Source: Lumnitzera littorea (taxonomy: Eukaryota; Streptophyta; Magnoliopsida; Myrtales; Combretaceae). From it: a stretch of DNA of 64,000 nucleotides. The stretch lies in NCBI GenBank assembly GCA_024138015.1, contig JAMXBB010000012.1:19158110-19222109 (forward strand), given 5' to 3'. This document shows positions 61,836 to 64,000 of the stretch, piece after piece (within the stretch, counting starts at the first letter, position 1; each line of letters starts with the position of its first letter). Below the pieces are notes generated by a model that worked only from the letters and a program-made list of their open reading frames with translations, did no database searches and had not been told where the DNA came from. The translations under genes and the position numbers were made by a program.

Positions 61836-62374
61836 TGTTAAGCTTGATTGTTCTTGGTTTTTTATTATTTTCCTTAGTTTGATTAATATCAAACCCTATT
61901 CGTTTAATATTGATCCTTAATTAAGAATTAAAGAAAAATGTAGAACTTTTTTAACATGTCTTGAAAATACTTAGAGTCTTTACCCAACTAGAGTTGGGAA
62001 ATGGTTTAGATTAAAACTAAATGGATGTATTGGTTTTAATCTAAACACTGGGTTACATGAGAAATAAAAAAACAATTTAAAATGAATTTTTTTTTTTTGG
62101 AAACTAGAGATTGAGTTCAAAGGCTAATTTTTAAATATTTATGGGTACCACTAACTTTTCAAATTTAGGTTTAATTTTAGAGCTAAATTTGATCAATAGT
62201 AATTAAATTGGGTCTATTTTACAATTACAGATAATTCAAGTTATAATTTGAAAGAGAAAAAAACTAAAATTTTTACAAGTTTTAAGTTATCTTGAATATG
62301 TTTATGTACCCGCTAGTTGAGATTAGATGTCCGTAATTTATTTACCGAAAACATTAGCGAGGTGGTTGATTTTA
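61836..62374 (-). mobile_element. Third fragment of the solo-LTR family (3' end only)
   Basis: From its start, TGTTAAGCTTGATTGTTC, the segment follows the left end of solo LTR 2 (TGTCGAGTCTGATTTTTC) in order: TTTAATATTGATCCTTAATTA, AGAGTTGGGAAATGG, GGGTACCACTAA, TTTATGTACCCGCTAGTTGA and GGTGGTTGATTTTAA. All match 22030-22510. The homology stops near 62374, where MITE-like sequence begins, so the rest of the LTR is missing. It is an older, more diverged family member. Confidence 0.7.
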
Positions 62375-62605
62375 AATGATTCTATGGATTTATGATTTTA
62401 TTAGTTTAATGCAATTCCATACAATTCTCTATGATTCTACTTGATTTGGATACAAATTTTTTTCTTTTTTATAAATTCATGGTAAAATCTTAATTTTAGG
62501 TGTACGATTTTACGAGTTTATGATTCTACGAGCAATTTCACACGCTTCTATACATAATTCAATGCGATTCTACTTGATTTAGATGTAATGAGCTATCAAA
62601 ACTAA
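62375..62605. mobile_element. MITE-like sequence related to 25646-25860
   Basis: It shares the recurring GATTCTATGG/GATTCTACTTGATTT and TACGATTTTACGAGTTTATG words and the GTTGATTTTAAATGATTCT end with the MITE at 25.6 kb. The inverted termini and duplication are not clear, and the left end merges with the LTR fragment. Confidence 0.4.
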
Positions 62606-63660
62606 GAAAAAGAACTAGACTTTTGTGATTTAGAGCAAGCGAATCAAAACTATAGGTGAAATGACAATATATTTGCTTCTTTTAACTTAAATTAGCTATA
62701 TTACTGATTTTACTATTTGAGATCTCTCACTAAATATGAATAAATAATTGAGAAAAAAGGCATATTTAATTTATTGAATGATAATTTGTTGTGTTCCTTT
62801 TACATGCAAGAGATAAGAAAATAGATGAATATAATATTATATAGAAAGTTGGTGTACTTGTAGATATAAAAAGTCATGACCTATCAGAGTAGAATTGAAG
62901 ATAATTAAGAGATTCATGGTATTAGTACTACTAAAAATGAAATACAAACCAATGATTCAATAAACTTAGAATACGGAGACATATATAATATTGACAGTGT
63001 TATTAATAACAGTTGACAATGACGACAATAATAATGATGATAATAATTTTGTTAGGAGAGCCTGTAGTAATTTTGTTGATGCTAAAATAGTTCATGACTA
63101 ATTCTGGTTTTAATTTAGTATTTTATTATAATAATTTATGTTGTAATGTAATTTATATTAATACCAATATTTATATTTTATTTTTATACATTAGCATAAT
63201 AATTTATACTTGATTATTTGCACTATAGCTTTTATTGTGACTAAAATTGATGTATATTTCATTTTCTTTTATAACTTTATAAATATATTTATAGTTTTTA
63301 AAAGTTAATTTACGTAAAATGTAGAAATTTACGTTTCTACGTTGTGTTCTACTAAACTCCTGATAATTTTAGATAAAATTGTGGGTTTAGAAACCTTATT
63401 ACCGCTTATAAGTTCTCATATAAGCAAATTTTATGATGAATCGACTCAATCTCCTATTTTTGAGATAGAAACCTAATAAGATGTTATATTAATTGTAGGT
63501 AACTAAAGACATGATAATGCTTGATCATAAAGCTTCAGATAAGTGACTGATGCTCTTCAATTTTTAGCTTTACATTTTAACTTCCTGTATGAATGAAACT
63601 AATACAAATTTGGTCTTGACGTTGTATGCTTTGATGATGGTTGTTAATTAACTTGCGTGA
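62606..63660. other. AT-rich intergenic DNA
   Basis: No gene is seen. There is a short GAY/AAT-rich stretch near 63015-63050. Confidence 0.45.
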
Positions 63661-63663
63661 TGC

Positions 63664-64000
63664 GGGATACCTATCGCCTAATATAGGGTAACTATGCAGA
63701 TTATGGACCAAGAGCTGGTGGTCACTAAAGTGAATGGTGAAGTTGAGATGAAGGCAGAAGCAAAGTGGCATGTGCTCAAACATGGGATGCCTATCGTGTA
63801 TTTAAGGTGAGGTATACGAGATATGGATCGACCGATGATACCTATGGTAGTATTCCAGGAATTTGCGATAAAGTAACTAAAGTTATGGTTCTAATGCCAA
63901 GATTTATTTGGGATAGGAGAGTTACGAGCTACCTATTTATGGCTATCAAGGGTGAAAAGCATAGAATGAAGCAGGGATTCAGAGCGCTTGTACCTTTTGG
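63664..64000 (+). other. Diverged direct repeat and open stretch at the window edge
   Basis: Two related segments about 46 bases long start at 63664 (GGGATACCTATCGC) and 63784 (GGGATGCCTATCGTG), 120 bases apart. A frame with no stop runs from about 63793 to the window end (AYRVFKVRYTRYGSTDD and on, ending RALVPF). Another frame starts at ATG 63703 (MDQELVVTKVNGEVEMKAEA) and closes at about 63812. The base composition is less AT-rich than the surroundings. I cannot say whether this is an exon or a retroelement part, because it is cut by the window. Confidence 0.35.

Noticed and set aside
1..64000. CRISPR arrays, bacterial operons or ribosomal RNA genes
   Set aside because: No regularly spaced identical repeats and no rRNA-like sequence were seen; the window is plant nuclear in character.

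Overview
This is an AT-rich, repeat-dominated plant nuclear DNA window. A flowering plant, probably a eudicot, is suggested by a three-exon thaumatin-like protein gene, degenerate Ty3/gypsy retrotransposons with long LTRs, a LINE tail and small palindromic elements. I see no bacterial-type genes, rRNA or convincing organellar DNA. Almost every open reading frame outside the thaumatin-like gene is short, broken, or lies inside a repeat.

Layout. At 1-9.0 kb there is intergenic DNA with one diverged copy (copy A) of a dispersed repeat, an unrecognised lysine-rich coding relic (3.4-4.7 kb) and a foldback-like element (5.8-6.1 kb). At 9.06-11.92 kb on the minus strand lies the only intact gene I can assemble: a PR-5/thaumatin-like protein of 323 residues. 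It has a signal-peptide exon, a large thaumatin-domain exon and a C-terminal exon typical of membrane-anchored family members, with a TATA box and CT-rich leader upstream. From 12.8 to 29.6 kb there is a retrotransposon graveyard. It holds a chromovirus-like pol pseudogene flanked by LTR relics and a Tat-like gypsy remnant. The Tat-like integrase is split by a solo LTR that has a 5-bp target-site duplication. A second solo LTR of the same family, inverted and with its own duplication, sits downstream of pol. Beyond it lies an antisense plant-mobile-domain pseudogene, itself hit by a MITE.

From 29.6 to 46.8 kb the sequence is mostly AT-rich intergenic DNA. It carries LTR-like promoter segments, a tRNA-like sequence, an isolated C-rich tract that can form a G-quadruplex on the minus strand, and the 3' end of a LINE. 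From 46.9 to 56.8 kb four further copies (E, B, C, D) of the dispersed repeat lie head-to-head and tail-to-tail in alternating orientation. Copies A-D share a conserved core of about 29 bp. From 57 to 64 kb there is more intergenic DNA with a near-perfect hairpin, a third fragment of the solo-LTR family (61.8-62.4 kb) and a second MITE-like sequence beside it.

The thaumatin-like gene is the only likely host gene. The rest records nested insertion and decay of transposable elements. Boundaries given for repeats come from visual alignment within the window and are approximate unless a target duplication fixes them.
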